Assembly: GCA_015183035.1 (NCBI GenBank)
Contig: JACZZP010000004.1
Span: 62,001-126,000 of the forward strand
Reading direction: 5' to 3'
Length of the DNA stretch: 64,000 nt
From: Meloidogyne chitwoodi
Lineage: Eukaryota > Nematoda > Chromadorea > Rhabditida > Meloidogynidae
This document shows positions 60,928-64,000 of this stretch, in pieces; position 1 is the first letter of the stretch, and each line of letters begins with the position of its first letter. The notes below the pieces were generated by a model. It had not been told where the DNA came from. It saw only the letters and a list, made by a program, of their open reading frames with translations, and searched no databases. The position numbers were made by a program, and so were the translations under genes.

Positions 60928-61469
60928 AACTAATTTGATTTGATAAAATTTTAATTTTTAAATATGTATAAATGTATTAATCATTTAATTAATAAATAAA
61001 GTAGGCTAATATATAGTCCAAAACGTCAAGAAAAAATAAATAGCAATAACTAAACTTTCAAAACACCCTATAATGTTCAAAAAGTTAAATCATGAATTTG
61101 CTTTGTATAATTTGTAGAGCTCGAAAAACTGAATCGAATGAGCTATGTTAGACCTTCTAAAAAAGAGGCTTTGAGAGATATGATTTTTTGAAAAAATTTT
61201 TGGTAAGGAATATTTTGAATTTTTATAAATTAAATTTTTGTAACTTTTTAATTCTATGGTATATCGTCAAATTTTTTTGATTTATAATGATTCCCATTCT
61301 ATATAGATTATGTAGGTATCAAAATTTTAAATAAATAACAGAAGAAACAAAAGTCCCAAAAATTTAAAAAAAAAAGTTTTAGTTTTATAAAAAATTGGGT
61401 TGATTAATTTGAAATTTTATTCCGAATCATATTCGCTGTATTTTGTGTCATTTGTAGAGCTCGAAAAAC
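60928..61469. other. 3' flank with a repeat copy
   Basis: Contains the G-alpha 3' UTR and, at about 61113-61155, an intact copy of the repeat GTAGAGCTCGAAAAACTGAA-TCGAATGAGCTATG that is interrupted by the MITE 300 bp further on. No gene seen. Confidence 0.5.
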
Positions 61470-61926
61470 TGAATCGGGTACTTTTCCTTTATGCGTACAA
61501 ATGTCCGCAAGTTTTTCTCTGCAAAAAATTTATATTTATTTTTTATTTTTGAGGCATAAAATCAACAATTTTTGCTAAAATATCATCAAATGCATCAACT
61601 TCTCTTCTTTTTACATCTTCCCTCCATAAAAATTCGCATAGATAGCTGTCAATCATTTGTCTGTGTGTTCCAAATTGCTTCTTATTCCGCCATTTTGCCG
61701 TCCGCCAAGTTCTCTCATTTTGAAAAAATAGAATTTTATAGATGCAAAAAACTCAATACCTTTTATATACCAAAAAATTTATAAATAATCTTTATAATAG
61801 TTGTGGAAACTATGCTCATGGACATAAATATTGTTTAAAATAATCCTTTTTGAGAAAAATATTAAATTTTTTTGCAGAGAAAAACTTGCGGACATTTGTA
61901 CGCATAAAGGAAAAGTACCCTGAATC
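61470..61926. mobile_element. MITE with 6-bp target duplication and TTGCGGACA termini
   Basis: The element (61476-61920, 445 bp) begins GGGTACTTTTCCTTTATGCG and ends with the exact inverse; the inverted termini extend about 55 bp and include the TTGCGGAC unit. TGAATC flanks both sides (61470-61475, 61921-61926). The uninterrupted target is seen at 61113-61155. No coding capacity; the superfamily is unclear from a 6-bp duplication. Confidence 0.9.
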
Positions 61927-64000
61927 GAATGAGCTATGGTAGACCTTTGAACATAAACTAGTTTTCGAGAAAAAAATTTTTGAATAGAAAATTTGGGGTG
62001 AAGGAATTCTTTCTATTCAATTAAAAAAATAATTTTATTAAATATTTAATGGCCATATTAAAAAATTAAGTTTATAATTTTAGATAAATTAAAAAAAAAT
62101 ATTACAAATATTAATCTAAGCAATCTAAAAATATTAAAAAATTAATGTATGCATCATAATTCAAAAAAAATATTTTTACCCATTTTAGGGCAACAATTTA
62201 ACACACTTTTTTTGATATTATGACACATTATATGTGTTAAAAAAAAAAAATACAAATTAAATAATTTTAGTGAGATATTTATGTATAAATTTTTTTTAAA
62301 AATAATGTTAATAAACTAAATAATATTAATTTTTATTGTGGGGAAAAAGAGGGGCATAAAATAAAATATTAAATAATAAATTTAAATAATTTTTTTTCTT
62401 AAATTTTAAAATAATTAAAAAAATAATTAATTTAGAGGCGAGTATTAAAATGCTTAAATAATTTAGATAAATTAAGCATAAATAAAATTAAAAAAATTGA
62501 AAATAAACTAATAGAGAGACTAATTTTGATGTTAGAAAAATTGTTAATTTGAGTAATTTACTCCCTCAGCCTTCTGATGCGACTGCTTTAGAATTGACTT
62601 TGATTTTGCTTCTGAATTAATTGAGTAAAGGAAAAATGAGATATAAATATAATTAACATAATTAGATTGAAGCAATATCAACCTACTAAAGTTTATAAAT
62701 TAAAATGGTGTGTATGGGAGTAAATTACTCAAAAGTACCAAAAAAATGTGTCAATGAACAAACAAAAATTTATTTTAAAATTTTAGACGTAGCAAATATC
62801 TAATAAATTTTAAAAATGGAAAAGCTTCAGTTTTTGAACACTTTTTGTATGACAAAAACGAATCACAAAGGTTCAGTTGAACTCATGAAAATTAAGTATT
62901 GAACATACAAAAATATTGATAAAAAAATTATTTCTTAATGAGTAAGTCAAAATTGAAATTTTTGAAAATTTTAACCCTTTTGCATAAAAATTGATAGAAT
63001 ATTTAGTATTAACTTTATCAAAAAATCTCTCAATTAAAATATTTTAATTTTGTGAGACTATGGTAGATTAGTGGAGTATTGTCGTTATTTTTGTAAGAAT
63101 GAATTTTCATCATTCTAATAAGCTTTTCCATTTTTAAAAATATTAGAAAAAAGAAATATCAAAAATTCTCAATTATTTTTGCGTACGCATTAATTTAAAT
63201 AAATTGGGAGAGGAAAAGGCACAGAAAATAAGTTACACAATTATTGTAATTTATTTTAGGGATTTTATTTAGAATAATTATTAAATTAATTTTTTAAATA
63301 AAAAGTTGAAGAAAGCATTGTTTCAGTTAAATAAAATAGAGATAATTTTGTGTTTTTTATAATGGGAGATGAGGCGATTAAATAAAAAAATTTTTTAATA
63401 AAATTAGTATTTAAAATATGTCCAAATTGATTTTAGTGATTTTTAATACTTTTAAATTAAAAAAAATACAACATATAAAATATATAAATTAACAAGCAGT
63501 GTAAATGATAATTTATTTATTGTATCGTTAAGATTAAGCATGTTTTTTTCTATTATATATTTTTGGAAGCCTGACTTTGTCAGGCTAATAATTTTGCAAA
63601 ATTTAAATTGAAAAATAAGAATTTGCCAACCATTGTTTTAATAAATGTTTTAAATGAATCCCTCAGTCTTAAGTCTGGCTAATAAATTAAACAACCTCAA
63701 AAATAATTTGAAAACTTATGCTCAAAATTTTCAAAATGACCTTGTATAAAACTGATTATGGGTGCAATTTTACAACGTATACTATATTTTAATTATTAAT
63801 ACTTAAGTAATATGTGTTTAAAAATATTTTGTCTCGTAAATTGTCCCGAAGGAATCAATGAGTATTTTTGGAAGCAGATGAGGCTCATCTGGCTAAAATT
63901 GATTTAAAGCGAACTTATAAAATTCAGACCAATTTCCGAACCATTCCAAAATATCTATAAAATCACTAAAATCAATTAAGACATCTCAAATTTACATAAA
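61927..64000. other. AT-rich region, no gene seen
   Basis: Very AT-rich with many poly-A/T tracts and no supported coding region. A short perfect hairpin AGCCTGAC-TTTG-GTCAGGCT-like sequence is near 63568 and a short palindrome CAGATGAGGCTCATCTG near 63876; neither has terminator-like context, as expected in a eukaryote. Confidence 0.5.

Noticed and set aside
63560..63900. Short hairpins considered as RNA genes
   Set aside because: Stems of 8 bp in AT-rich noncoding DNA without flanking signals or conservation evidence.

Overview
This is a stretch of eukaryotic, strongly AT-rich nuclear DNA. Genes are split into many small exons by mostly 40-70 bp GT-AG introns with TTTTCAG or TTTTAAG acceptors. 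The gene set (a nematode-type srsx chemoreceptor, a CCK-like neuropeptide receptor, a DB-module protein, many secreted orphan proteins) points to a nematode. A CEP-like plant-peptide mimic, several secreted orphans and recurring TGCACTT boxes upstream of them suggest a plant parasite, most likely a root-knot nematode (Meloidogyne). The genus is inference. Gene models were spliced by eye; exon ends were accepted where splice sites and reading phase agree.

Layout. 1-2.7 kb: a hAT-like MITE, then a secreted Cys-rich gene interrupted by a foldback element. 2.9-9.0 kb (minus strand): a secreted orphan ending in a CaaX-like tetrapeptide, a CCK/gastrin-like GPCR and a second secreted orphan. 9.1-10.2 kb: a long foldback element with an 8-bp target duplication. 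11-21 kb: a Rab-like GTPase with a long N-terminal extension, a secreted J-domain paralogue of the first orphan, two small membrane/coiled-coil proteins, a secreted orphan and an srsx GPCR. 21-25 kb (minus): a tandem CCCH zinc-finger RNA-binding protein. 27-32 kb: a 17-exon secreted protein with duplicated exons and another CaaX-like end. 32.6-33.3 kb: a DB-module protein. 34-35.6 kb: a small heat-shock protein with two alpha-crystallin domains. 36-47 kb (minus): a giant secreted protein gene built from repeated exon modules. 48.3 kb: the CEP-like peptide. 49-52 kb: a secreted low-complexity/coiled-coil protein. 54.7-61 kb: a divergent G-alpha gene with two candidate alternative last exons. 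61-64 kb: AT-rich repeats including a MITE whose empty site lies nearby.

How the parts relate. At least nine genes encode N-terminal signal peptides, many without a recognised domain, so the window looks like an accessory, effector-type neighbourhood interspersed with signalling genes (two GPCRs, G-alpha, a Rab-like GTPase). Several genes grew by internal duplication: the giant gene, the small heat-shock protein, the 17-exon gene and the G-alpha 3' end. Foldback and MITE elements with subrepeat-built termini are frequent and have hit coding sequence at least once.
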